Shown here piece by piece: positions 48,398-58,500 of a DNA stretch of 64,000 nucleotides. This DNA is from Craterostigma plantagineum. Lineage: Eukaryota > Streptophyta > Magnoliopsida > Lamiales > Linderniaceae. The stretch spans positions 124,001 to 188,000 of the forward strand of contig JAPQWV010000360.1 of assembly GCA_027422505.1 (NCBI GenBank), written 5' to 3'. Positions within the stretch are counted from its first letter, which is position 1, and every line of letters begins with the position of its first letter. The translations under genes and the position numbers were made by a program. The notes beneath the pieces are model-generated. The model was given only the letters and a program-made list of their open reading frames with translations, made no database searches and was not told the origin of the DNA.

Positions 48398-51300
48398 TTA
48401 TCCATGCGGAAGTAGCTAATCATGATGTTGGTAGAGTTTTTGTCGACAATGGAAGCTCTGTCAACATCATTTACAAGAGGGCCCTCGATCAAATGGACCT
48501 AGGAGCATACCCCATGGACAGGGTGGAAACGGCTCTATTCGGCTTCACTGGACATTGCATCGAGGCGGTTGGTATCTTACATCTGCCACTTACCCTCGGG
48601 GAGGGTAATATGAGGAAAACACGGATCGCGCCCTTCATGGTCATCAATGGAACAAGTCCGTACAACATCATTCTCGGGAGACCTGCTCTAACCTCTTTCA
48701 TGGCCATCGCCTCGGCGCTTCACCAAAAGATAAAGTACCCCGTGGGAGACAAAGTAGGGGAAGTGTTGGGAGATCGTAAGATGGCTAGGAAATGCTACGT
48801 GGAAGAAGTTCGGGTAGAGATCAAATCCTCTAAAACACGAAGAGAAGACTACCCGAGGGGTAGAGAAACGCTGTACGCCATAGGGACTGCTCAAAAAGAA
48901 GATAAGGAAGAAGAAATCGAAGAAGTGGTGATCAATCCGCCAGAAGGGATAGTCAAAGTTGCCAAGGATCTTCCCCGGGACCTGAGGGAGGGCTTAATCA
49001 GATTACTAAAAAAGAATAAGAACGTGTTCGCATGGACCTCTAAGGACATGATAGGCATCGACCGGGGGATCATGGAGCATAAATTGAATGTCTCCCGAGC
49101 CACTCGACCTGTCTTTCAGAAAAGGAGACATCTCAGCGCTGAAATGAATGCTGAGGCACGACGACAGGTGGAGGAGTTGTTGGAAGCAGGCCACATTCGG
49201 GAGGTTCAATTCCCCACCTGGCTCTCGAACGTGGTCTTGGTCCCAAAATCCTCGGGCAAATGGCGCATGTACGTAGATTTCCGGAACCTAAACGAAGCAT
49301 GCCCGAAGGACTGTTATCCCTTGCCCATGATAGATCAGTTGGTTGATTCCACCTCAGAACATGAGCTACTCTGTTTTCTCGACGCTTTCCAGGGATATAA
49401 TCAGATTTTACTCGCAAAGGAAGATCAAGAAAAAACAAGCTTCATAACCGCCGGAGGAACCTACTGTTACACAGTTATGCCCTTTGGACTGAAAAACGCC
49501 TGTGCCACATACCAGAGGCTGATGGACAAGGTTTTTAAGGATCAAATCGGGAGAAACGTGGAGGTCTATGTCGACGACATTCTAATCAAGTCCCGAGAGC
49601 AAAGCCGCTTTTTAGCCGATGTTCAAGAGACGCTTTCGACCGCCCAGAGATACAACCTGAAGATGAACCCCAACAAGTGTACCTTCGGAGTCAGTTCGGG
49701 CAAATTCTTAGGATATATGGTAACGAGGCGAGGAATCGAAGCTAATCCCGACAAAGTCAAGGCCTTGTTAGATATGACATCTCCCCGAAGTCTAAATGAG
49801 GTTCAAAGGTTAACAGGGAGGATCACCGCCCTTTCGCGTTTTATCTCCCGATCCGCTGACCGCAGCTTACCCTTCTTCAAAGTATTGCGCAAAGTCCAGA
49901 ACTTTGAATGGACACCCGAGTGCGAGAAAGCCTTCCAGGACCTGAAGGAATACTTGAAGAAGTTACCCGTGCTTAACAAGCCATTGCCGGGGGAGGAGTT
50001 GATAGTCTATCTTGCAACGTCGCCTCGGGCCATAAGCTCCGTGATGGTTCGGGAAGAAGAAAGAGTGCAGAAGCCAATCTACTTCGTCAGCCACATCTTG
50101 AAAGGTCCTGAAACGAGGTACACAAATTCCGAGAAACTTCTGTTGGCCCTTCTTATCACTGCTAGGAAACTACGACCCTACTTCCTATCACATCCGGTCG
50201 TGGTGCTGACCAATCAACCCATCGAGAAGATCGCCACACGGCCGGACGTCTCGGGAAGGGTAGTCAAGTGGTCAACAGAATTAGGAGAATACGATATTCA
50301 ATTCAAGCCTCGGGCCGCGATCAAAGCACAGGCATTGGCCGACTTTATGGTGGAGATAGTCGGGAACGGTCCCGAGGAGGTATGGAAGATGTTCGTGGAT
50401 GGTTCTTCCTGCAGTTCAGGGAATGGAGTTGGGATACTTCTCATATCACCCTGGGGGGAAGAGACCAACCTGGCCATCAGACTGGACCACAAGGCATCGA
50501 ACAATGAGACAGAATACGAGGCGCTACTTGCTGGACTCCGAGCAGCAAGGAGAATGGGGATCACCCGATTACTGGTACACTCGGACTCTCAACTCGTGGT
50601 CCAGCAACTAGAGGGGAACTTTGCCGTCAAGGGTCAGAATTTGGAGAAATATGTCCAGGCATTCGAGGAACTTAAAGGAAGCTTCGAAGAACTGAGGATC
50701 GTCTTAATCACCCGGGCCCAGAACGAGAAGGCAGACCAGATAGCCAAGTGGGCAAGCGCCATCGGTCCACTTGAGGAAAAGGGAAAGGTCCTAACCATTT
50801 GGCAGATCGAGGATCAAAACGTGCCCGAACCCGACATTGCCCGAGAAGACTGGAGATACGAGATCTACCGATACCTGCGCCACAAGGTCCTTCCCGAGGA
50901 CAAAGCTCAAGCTCAAAAACTCATGCGAAAGATTCAAAGGTTCACCTTAATCGATACAACTCTATTCAAAAGGTCTTTCGCGGGACCCCTCCTACGATGC
51001 ATATCCAAGGAAGAAGGTGAGTATGTCCTTCGGGAAATACATGAGGGGATTTGTGGAAGTCACATCGGGAGTCGAGCCTTGGTAAGGAAGGCACTCCTCG
51101 CAGGTTTTTTCTGGGCGACAATGAAGGGAGACGCTTTGAAGACAGTTCGAAGCTGTCTCAATTGCCAGAAACACGCCAGTTTGCAGAGAATGCCTGCTGA
51201 AGCCATGAAGTCAGTAACGTCTCCGTGCCCCTTTGATCAATGGGGACTCGATATTGTCGGACCATTCTCCGGGAACGTTGCCCAAAAGAAGTTTTTACTG

Positions 51301-52074
51301 GTAGCTGTGGACTACTTCTCGAAGTGGGTTGAAGCCGAAGCCTTGGCCAAGATTACCGAGGCCGCCATCACCGCCTTCATTTGGAAAAACATCATCTGCC
51401 GCTACGGAATTCCCAGGAGGCTAGTATCGGACAATGGGAGGCAATTCAGTGGAAAGAAGCTAAAGGAATGGTGTGGTGAGCTCGGGATAGAGCAAATATT
51501 TACCTCGGTAGCGTATCCACAAAGTAACGGCCAGGTTGAAGTGACCAATCGCACCATAGTGCAAGGATTAAAGACCCGGCTCGAGGGGCTCGAGAAATCC
51601 TGGTTCAATGAGCTTCAAAGTGTCCTCTGGTCATATCGAACAACACCTCGAGAGGGGACCAATGAGACACCCTTCAGCTTGGTCTATGGGAGCGAAGCAG
51701 TACTACCCGCGGAAATTGGAATGGAAAGCGCCCGAATCCTTACTTACCCTGAAGACAACGACCAGCTCCGCATCGAAGATCTCGATCTTATCGAGGGAGG
51801 AAGAGAAAGAGCCGCCATCAGGATGACCACTTATCAAAGGAGAATGACCAAGTCTTATAACCGCCGAGTCCGAAGCAAGAGGTACGAAGAAGAAGACCTT
51901 GTGATGAAAGAGATTCTAAATCAGGAAGGAAGGAAGAACTTGGAACCCAAGTTCGAAGGACCTTACCCAGTCGTCAAAAAAGCAGGGGAAGCCTCTTACT
52001 ATCTCGAGGACACCCATGGAAAACAGCTCGATCGCCCTTGGAACGCCCGCAAACTGCGGAAATATTATCCCTAG
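48379..52074 (+). CDS. Element E pol (protease, RT, RNase H, archaeal-type RNase H, integrase)
   Basis: Open from about 48379 without ATG; first ATG 48493 (1193 aa). In order: aspartic protease VFVDNGSSVNII near 48440, upstream of that ATG; RT with FRNLNEACPKDCYPLP, LDAFQGYNQI, MPFGLKNACATYQRLMD and catalytic YVDD at 49567-49578; connection/RNase H (YFVSHILKGPETRYTNSEK, KWSTELGEYDIQF); second, archaeal-type RNase H (MFVDGSSCSSGNGVG near 50389, NNETEYEALLAGL, VHSDSQLVVQQL); integrase zinc finger (HEGICGSHIGSRAL, CLNCQKH) and DDE core (DIVGPFSG, VSDNGRQFSG, YPQSNGQVEVTNR). It ends in a chromodomain-free tail (LRKYYP). No internal stop: the best-preserved gene in the window. Confidence 0.95.
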   Translation, partial: LHEDALVIHAEVANHDVGRVFVDNGSSVNIIYKRALDQMDLGAYPMDRVETALFGFTGHCIEAVGILHLPLTLGEGNMRKTRIAPFMVINGTSPYNIILGRPALTSFMAIASALHQKIKYPVGDKVGEVLGDRKMARKCYVEEVRVEIKSSKTRREDYPRGRETLYAIGTAQKEDKEEEIEEVVINPPEGIVKVAKDLPRDLREGLIRLLKKNKNVFAWTSKDMIGIDRGIMEHKLNVSRATRPVFQKRRHLSAEMNAEARRQVEELLEAGHIREVQFPTWLSNVVLVPKSSGKWRMYVDFRNLNEACPKDCYPLPMIDQLVDSTSEHELLCFLDAFQGYNQILLAKEDQEKTSFITAGGTYCYTVMPFGLKNACATYQRLMDKVFKDQIGRNVEVYVDDILIKSREQSRFLADVQETLSTAQRYNLKMNPNKCTFGVSSGKFLGYMVTRRGIEANPDKVKALLDMTSPRSLNEVQRLTGRITALSRFISRSADRSLPFFKVLRKVQNFEWTPECEKAFQDLKEYLKKLPVLNKPLPGEELIVYLATSPRAISSVMVREEERVQKPIYFVSHILKGPETRYTNSEKLLLALLITARKLRPYFLSHPVVVLTNQPIEKIATRPDVSGRVVKWSTELGEYDIQFKPRAAIKAQALADFMVEIVGNGPEEVWKMFVDGSSCSSGNGVGILLISPWGEETNLAIRLDHKASNNETEYEALLAGLRAARRMGITRLLVHSDSQLVVQQLEGNFAVKGQNLEKYVQAFEELKGSFEELRIVLITRAQNEKADQIAKWASAIGPLEEKGKVLTIWQIEDQNVPEPDIAREDWRYEIYRYLRHKVLPEDKAQAQKLMRKIQRFTLIDTTLFKRSFAGPLLRCISKEEGEYVLREIHEGICGSHIGSRALVRKALLAGFFWATMKGDALKTVRSCLNCQKHASLQRMPAEAMKSVTSPCPFDQWGLDIVGPFSGNVAQKKFLLVAVDYFSKWVEAEALAKITEAAITAFIWKNIICRYGIPRRLVSDNGRQFSGKKLKEWCGELGIEQIFTSVAYPQSNGQVEVTNRTIVQGLKTRLEGLEKSWFNELQSVLWSYRTTPREGTNETPFSLVYGSEAVLPAEIGMESARILTYPEDNDQLRIEDLDLIEGGRERAAIRMTTYQRRMTKSYNRRVRSKRYEEEDLVMKEILNQEGRKNLEPKFEGPYPVVKKAGEASYYLEDTHGKQLDRPWNARKLRKYYP

Positions 52075-52340
52075 AGGGGGGTACCCTTATTTGCACATGT
52101 TTTTCTTTTATTCTACCTACTATTTCCTTAAGTTTACTTCTATCGCTTTTGAGATGTAAACCATATCAAGTTATTAATGAAGTTTATTTTCTTTCCGTAC
52201 GAGGAATCTCCGAGTCGAAATTCAAAGAACTTAAAAAGGCATGAAGACCCGGGTAGAAGACACTTCATCTCCCAAGGAGACAATCGCTCCAAGAACCCCT
52301 TCGGGATAACTACCCTCGGGCAATCTCCTTTGCACACACT
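52075..52340 (+). other. Element E post-pol spacer
   Basis: No ORF of note. It contains CCGAGTCGAAATTC and CCCTCGGGCAAT words that reappear in the tandem repeat. Confidence 0.5.
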
Positions 52341-52814
52341 GAATTCCCTCTACGAGAGGCTGAGAAATTCCCTAAAGGGAAAACATTCTTGCGCACACTG
52401 TTATCCCTCTACACGAGGCAGCGCCACCTCTATATAAGCTAGAGGCAAAGAAGGCCCCTCGAGACAAAACCCCTCGGGTAATGTAAACTGCGCACATCGA
52501 ATGCCCTCTACGAGAGGCTGAGAAATTCCCTAAAGGGAAAACATTCTTGCGCACACTGTTATCCCTCTATGCGAGGCAGCGCCACCTCTATATAAGCTAG
52601 AGGCAAAGAAGGCCCCTCGGGACAAAACCCCTCGGGTAATGTAAACTGCGCACATCGAATGCCCTCTACGAGAGGCTGAGAAATTCCCTAAAGGGAAAAC
52701 ATTCTTGCGCACACTGTTATCCCTCTACGCGAGGTAGCGCCACCTCTATACAAGCTAGAGGCAAAGAAGGCCCCACGGGACAATTCCCCTCGGGCAATAT
52801 AAACCACGCACACT
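52341..52814. repeat. 158-bp tandem repeat, three units, in element E
   Basis: Units begin GAATTCCCTC at 52341 and GAATGCCCTC at 52499 and 52657, an exact 158-bp period. A degraded fourth unit reaches about 52860. Each unit holds three stem-like segments: CCTCTACGAGAGG, TTCCCTAAAGGGAAAA and CCTCTATATAAGCTAGAGG; the last includes a TATATAA box. Two identical-looking 60-codon minus-strand ORFs here are by-products of the repeat. Confidence 0.95.
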
Positions 52815-52859
52815 GGCGTCCCTTGACGATGAGGCAGCGCAACCTCAACACAGGTGAAA

Positions 52860-53148
52860 GGGCACAAAGCATTTCACGATATCGCCGAGGCTACATTTCG
52901 GGATCGGGGGGACGCCCTCGACCCGAGGTGATAGACCTCATTCCCCTCGTAAATCATCAAGGACAAATTGAATGAGGGCATAAGTAATGGATATTGAACA
53001 AGAGGCGATGCTCAGGTAATTAAAAGTCCTTTATTTATTTAGATACTGCCAATTTTATAACAGGAAAGAAAAACAAGAAACAGAAACATTAACGGACGAC
53101 AAGGAACAAAGTAAAACCAAAAACTAGACTCTAAGGAAAGACATTAGA
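52860..53148 (+). other. Region between the tandem repeat and antisense gene 1
   Basis: No ORF. Probably the 3' UTR of antisense gene 1 (minus strand) and spacer. Confidence 0.4.
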
Positions 53149-54999
53149 CTAATCCTTCTCAGCCGGACCATCGCCTCGGGAAGCATCACTACTCTCACCC
53201 AAATCAAACTCATCCCAAAGACTTTTTCCCTTCACTGGCTTCGGTGGGGAACGACGAGGAGCTAATGCCATATAAGCCGCCTCAGGATTCAAGAAATTAA
53301 AAGGATGTGCGCTCTCTGGAAAACCATTCGCCCTTATCTGAGACAGACAACCTTGAAATCCGAAGTTGAAGTACATATTGGCAGCCTCGGAAACTCTCTC
53401 CTCAGGAACCAGCTTAGGGTTGGGTTGATGCTCCCGGTTACGGCGAATTTCTCTCTCCGAGTGGAGCTCTTGTCGGAGCTTGCCGACTTCAAATTGAGCC
53501 CTTGCTAACTGATCCTTCAAGCGACCAACCTCCTGAGCTTCTTCACTAACTCGCATTGTCATCTCCACATTACAAGAGCGCGCCGAGTCAGTCATTTTTT
53601 GCTGGAGACGATATCGCCGAGCCCCCTCACAGGATAGGGAATAAGCCTGAAGACATAAAAGAAGCAATTTAAATAAATGCTAAGTCACGGTTGAGGAACG
53701 GAGAACTTACCTGGCTCAAGGCTAAAGCCCATTCTTTCCAGAAAAGGCCATCAGACAACTCCTTGGCAAAATCCTTCTCCTCGGGAGTCGGGAAGTTCAT
53801 CATATAAGCCAAATAGGATTCTCCATCTCTCTCCAGCAAGAAGTGGGGATGAAGAGCCGGTCGAGACAGGGAAGGACCCTCTCGCAGAGAAACGGGGGGT
53901 GTAGGCGGTGATGGTCTCACCCGCTTAGGACGTCCCACCTCTTGACGAGGAGTTAATGCCTCGTCCTCAGGATTATCTACCGAGGGCTTACCGTTAGCTC
54001 CACGTTCACGTATCAAGGCGCCTCTAGTTCGGACGGTCGGGGTGGGCAAAACACCCGAACCATCGCTCACTGAAGAAAAAGAGATAGTTAAGGAGGGAAG
54101 AACTAAGAAGTGAAAACCAAGGAAGAACGTACCAAGAACGCGAGAAGAGGTAGCTGTCCCAACAGGAACCTCGGACACCAACTCCCTTATAGAGAAGCTT
54201 TGGGTGCCAACTCGATCCATGAATGCCCTTAAAAGCTCGGGCTCGTAACCCGAGGCCTGGCAATGGTACCTCCACTGGAGTAAGGAAAATCGGCGATCCC
54301 GATGCTGGGCCGAAGGACGCACATAGAAGAACTTGTTCATCCATCCTTTGGTAGTAGTGAAATTGTCATGAAGAACATCGGAGGAAGGAACGAAGACAAA
54401 CTTACCCACATCTCTCTCGCATACACGAAAGAAGTTAAGAATCAGTTCAGTGGTAAGGGGAAAACTAAGCCTACGAGCAACGGCAGCTAAATCTAGGAGC
54501 AGACTACATGAGTTAGGAAATATTTGCCCAGGGGAGATACCTAAGGCTTCACAAAGGTCAAGAAGGAAAAAGGTACAGGGAACCTCAGTCCCATATCCAC
54601 TTGGTCAGTAAAGAATGTCAAAAAACCAGTAGGAGGCGAAGACGCCACTTGCAAGGGCCCGGGTAACTGAACCTCGTAGTCGGAAGGGATCCTGGCCCGC
54701 TCCAAGTATTCTCGAAGCAGCTGCGGGCTTAGGGTTGACACTTTTGTCTGGTACCATGGGAGGTTCGCTTTGGATCGAACCTCCTCCACTTCAGCAGACC
54801 AACGGGCTAAGCTCTTACGATAAGCTTTATCCTCATCATCTCCTTGAGGGAATGGCGACTTCACGCCGGAGGCCGGGTCGGGCTTTTCGCCCGAGTCAAA
54901 GCGAAAACTCGAAGAGCTACCAAAATTAAAAGGAACATGTTCTGTCTTGCGAAAACCGGCAGCAACACGTTTACCCTTGGAAGAAGAAGATGAAGCCAT
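53149..54999 (-). pseudogene. Antisense gene 1 of element E: three-exon gene, 'putative gypsy type transposon' domain
   Basis: Minus strand, opposite to pol. ATG at 54999 (MASSSSSKGKR), or 55038 in the same frame. Exon 1 to 54133: PWYQTKVSTL, PSDYEVQLPGP, MGLRFPVP, ISPGQIFPNSC and KGWMNKFFYVRP fit the plant domain annotated 'putative gypsy type transposon' (Pfam PF04195, from memory). Intron 1 54132-54070 (63 bp, GTACGT...CAG, phase 1). Exon 2: Pro/Arg-rich linker, then FPTPEEKDFAKELSDGLFWK. Intron 2 53710-53647 (64 bp, GTAAGT...CAG, phase 0). Exon 3: coiled coil (EVGRLKDQLARAQFEVGKLR), FGFQGCLSQIRANGF ... HPFNFLN, acidic end. One frame change near 54560 in exon 1. Function unknown. Confidence 0.78.
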
Positions 55000-55038
55000 G
55001 GAAGAATTATGGAGCAAGAAACACGAATGTAATATCAC

Positions 55039-55897
55039 GAAAGCAGAGGCGAGGGATTGATGAATTATGAAAGAAGAAGGCTACGAATTTAAAGACAGGC
55101 TCCAGACTTGGACAGGAAGATAAGAAGTACCAAATTAAAACGGCTAGATACGATCCAACACGCGTTAGTCCCGAGATTCCCTCGCCAAATCTTCGGATAG
55201 ACCGGGTTTTGAAATGACCGTTGCTAAAATACCGGGTACGCCGCCTCAGAAAAACTAGGGAACGTTTGGGCCAGATTCACGATTTTTTCGGACCAAAGAC
55301 CGGGTATACTATGCTCCTCGAGATGGATACCCGGAAATCTCGCCGTCATACTCGGTCATATTCTTTGAGGTTAGGATGGTCCCTGGGTTAAACCCTCGGG
55401 TGGGTAATCGTCGGAAAAGTTTGCCTCTAGCCCGACACATTCAAGACCCTCGGGAGACAAAGTGGTAATAATGGGTGACGTCAAAATAGGCGGACAAACG
55501 GCTCGAGGCCGATTGCTCTAAAACCAAAAAGACGAGGGGAGGAAAGCAGAAGCATGACAAGAAAGCACAAGAAACAACATAAAGGGAATTAGCTGCTCCG
55601 GAAATAAAGGAAAGATAAAGGAGCCCGGAGGCACTACATTCAGATATTATGCCCCGAAAGGCTACTTTCAGAACAGAAGGGAAATATATATATTAGGGTT
55701 CATTACATTCCCAGATAAAGAGAAAACATAAAAGGAAAAAATTTAAACGGCCTAGTGGCCTGATCTTCACCCCCGGCAACCTCCTCGGGCTTCTCAGGAT
55801 CTCCGCCAGCTTCAACCTCTCGGCCTCCTCCATCTCCTTCCTCGGCTTGCTCCTTAAGGGCTTCTCCCCCATCACGACCCCCCTGTACCTGGATCTC
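55039..55897 (-). other. Spacer between the two antisense genes
   Basis: No supported ORF; the minus-strand ORF at 55693-56013 is a frame shadow of gene 2. The half next to 55039 should contain the promoter of antisense gene 1, but no clear TATA box is seen. The other half is likely the 3' UTR of gene 2. Confidence 0.45.
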
Positions 55898-58026
55898 CTA
55901 AGCATCTTCACGGGTGTCTTCCCCGGAGGCACCTCGCATCTCCTCGAACTGGGGCTCAGCCACAACTGCAGCGGGAGCCTGCACAGCTGGCGTCCTTGAA
56001 GGACCGCTCTCATCTCGGGGTTCGGGTAAATAGCCCCCAGAAGGGGCCTCCTTCAAGGTCCTGATGGCATTCAGAAACTTAAAGGGGTGATCTGCCCTAC
56101 TATACCCGTGCGCTCGAAGTTCGGAGATGCACCCATAGAAGCCCCATTTGAAGAAGGTCTTCATATCGTTCAGATGATGGCGCTTGGGGACGTAGTTCTT
56201 CTCCAGATCCTTGTCCCACTCCTTCTTATCTTCGACCCGAGCCACCTCCGATCGAGAAAGATGGCGTTGGAGCTCTGCTGCATCCTCCTGGAGCTTTTTC
56301 TCCCGAGCCTTAGCCTCGACTGCCTCTCGCTCAAGCTCCTCCACCCGCTTGCGAAATTCGGCCTCGGCTTGAGACAAGGCTTTATTTCGCTCGGCAAGAC
56401 GGGAGACACGTTTCGTGACCTCGATCGCCAGAGAGAGCGACTGCATTAATGGAGGTTCGGTAAGATCAAAATCGCCCGATGAAGTAAAAAGTAGAGAGAA
56501 ATACATACCTGCCCGAGGGTAACACCAAGAAGGCTCATGAGGTCAAGATAGGAGAGCTCGCGAGTATAATGCCTGTTAGCCTCATCAGGGAACTCCCGAA
56601 GGAACTCCCAGCTCTCATCCTTGGATGGGTCACCAAAAAAGGCAGGTTGCTTAGCCCGACCCAACGCGACTGGACCCCCTGGGGAAGAGGAAGCAGGTTG
56701 ACTTGAAGAAGCTCGGGTTCTTTTCGCCGAGGCCCCTCTTGGGGAAGGAGCCGCTCGCTTCGGCGCAGACTTTTTCAACCCCGAGGAAGAAGCTGGGGCC
56801 TTGCCCTTACTCTTTGAACGGGTATTCGGGGCACTTTCTTGGGGATTTGGCTGGCAAAGATCCTCATCCTCCTCGTCAGCAATGGCGATGACCTCGGCCA
56901 AAGACATCCTTTCAGCTACAGGAAAGAATAAAAGACTGTCAGAGGTGCTAAAAACCGAAACAAAGACACAGTAGGGGTCCGGCTATATACCTATGGTTCG
57001 GGTGAGGAGAACGGCTTTTGACGAAAACCCGTGGGCACAGAGAAGTTCCTCGTTACGGAGTTTTTTGGCGTAATACTGACGGCTACCCACCCTGCCCAGG
57101 AATGTTTCTACCCGAGCAGGAGGCTCGGGAGGAAGTGAATCAGAGGTAGAGCATTGTCATTCCAAGAAAAAGGAATCAACTCTTGCTCGGCACAATCAGC
57201 AGAAGGCTTAACAAAGAAAAACTTGCTCACCCAACCCTTATGAGAAGAAGGGTTACCCCGGATGAGGTCAGGTCTCCGGGTGGGGGAGAAGAAAAATTTT
57301 CCCTCCTCTTTCTTGTTTAGCCTCAGAAAGGCTAATAACATTGGGACCGAGGGGGTATAACGATAATGGCTCAAAATAACAGCCATAGAGAGAAGAAGAC
57401 AAAAAGAGTTTGGAGGCAATTGAGCAGGAGAGATTCTGAAGTGTTTACAGATGTCAACAAGGAATCGGGGGACCGGAAACCTAAGGCCCATTTCTACTTG
57501 ATCAAGAAAATATGTACCAAAGCCCTCGGGGGGAACTAGCTAAATCGGTAGGTGAAGGGATCCTAATCTCAAAGTCCCGGGGCATACCGAAAACAGATTG
57601 CAATTTAGGGAGATCAGCGGCTTTAAAGGTAGAAACCTTGATTTGATGCCAGCGAACATCGGGACGATTAGCCCTAAAAGCTTCGACTTCCCTAACCCAA
57701 GCACTGAAGGCCCGACGGAAAGGCCCCGGGCCAGGGAAGTCATCCTCACGAGGAGGAATCGGCTCCCTTATAACTGGGGGATGGGGAGCAACGGGGGTCG
57801 AATGGGTGGCCTCAGAATCTACAGAATCTATATTCGGGGAAGTACCCCAAGGAATTTCCTCATTCTCCCGTGAATTAGCTCCCACACTAACTACAAGGCT
57901 GCCCAAACCCTCAAAAGAATCACTATTACTATTGGAAGAACTACTACCGCTACTACCCGAACCCTCTGAGCCCTCAGAAAAGCTACCCGAAGAAATATGG
58001 GGACCCTCACCGGAATCAGAAGACAT
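55898..58026 (-). pseudogene. Antisense gene 2 of element E: divergent paralogue of antisense gene 1
   Basis: Minus strand from ATG 58026 (MSSDSGEGPH, Ser/Gly-rich start). Exon 1 to 56991: WHQIKVSTFK, PRDFEIRIPSP, MGLRFPVPRFLVDI, ISPAQLPPNSFCLLLSMA, KGWVSKFFFVKP, the same domain as gene 1. Intron 1 56990-56916 (75 bp, GTATAT...TAG, phase 1). Exon 2 56915-56509: basic Ser/Pro/Lys linker (KRAAPSPRGASAKRTR), then FPDEANRHYTRELS. Intron 2 56508-56441 (68 bp, GTATGT...CAG, phase 0). Exon 3 to 55898: coiled coil (KRVEELEREAVEAKAREKKL), WGFYGCISELRAHGY ... HPFKFLN, then TREDA. A shift at a G tract near 57531 and a stop near 57075 break exon 1. Intron number and phases match gene 1. Confidence 0.78.
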
Positions 58027-58178
58027 ATCTAGGCAGGAAAAAGAGCTAAGGGAAGAAAATACTTACAGAGACCTAAAAGCGGGGAATGAAAGGCAGGAAG
58101 GCTCGGGAACTCGGGAACTTCACGAGGAGAGAGAGTAGTGAGAGAAATGGAAGAAGAAAAATGAAGGAAGGAGTGGGG

Positions 58179-58186
58179 TATATATA
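58179..58186 (-). promoter_or_regulatory. TATA box upstream of antisense gene 2
   Basis: TATATATA on the minus strand, about 150 bp before ATG 58026, with a pyrimidine-rich (TTCTTCTTCC) leader between. Typical of a plant RNA polymerase II promoter; inferred. Confidence 0.5.
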
Positions 58187-58500
58187 GGGCCCATCCGGCC
58201 GATTGGGGCCTTTGGATAAGAATTTGATCAACGGACAAAAAGAAACCGCGTCAACCGTGCCTCGATCCGCGTCAAGTCTCAGAACGGGCGCCAGAGTTCC
58301 CGCCCAGATGTCCCATCAGAACCAACCAATATAAAGGCGACACGTGGCTGGGAATACGAGACGATGATCAAGGCCTCTAAGGAAGAGATAATGGACCTAT
58401 ATCCGAAGAAAAGGTGCGCAGAGTCAGGCCCAACGACGACCCTCAGAGCCACGACGGTTCGGATATTCTGCCACTACCCCGCAAAAACGTCCAAAATTCA

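Larger units (their letters stand above)
45830..58500 (+). mobile_element. Element E: Ty3/gypsy Tat-lineage retrotransposon (Retand-like)
   Basis: 5' LTR, primer site, gag, protease, RT, RNase H, second archaeal-type RNase H, integrase, a tandem repeat, then two antisense genes. A dual RNase H marks the Tat lineage; a tandem repeat and extra ORFs 3' of pol are described for Retand/Ogre-type Tat elements. The 3' end is hidden: element F inserts at 58501 after ATTCA, and the 3' LTR should lie beyond the window. Confidence 0.92.

Noticed and set aside
52372..52712. Two identical 60-codon minus-strand ORFs
   Set aside because: They exist only because the 158-bp repeat is tandem; no start context or domain.
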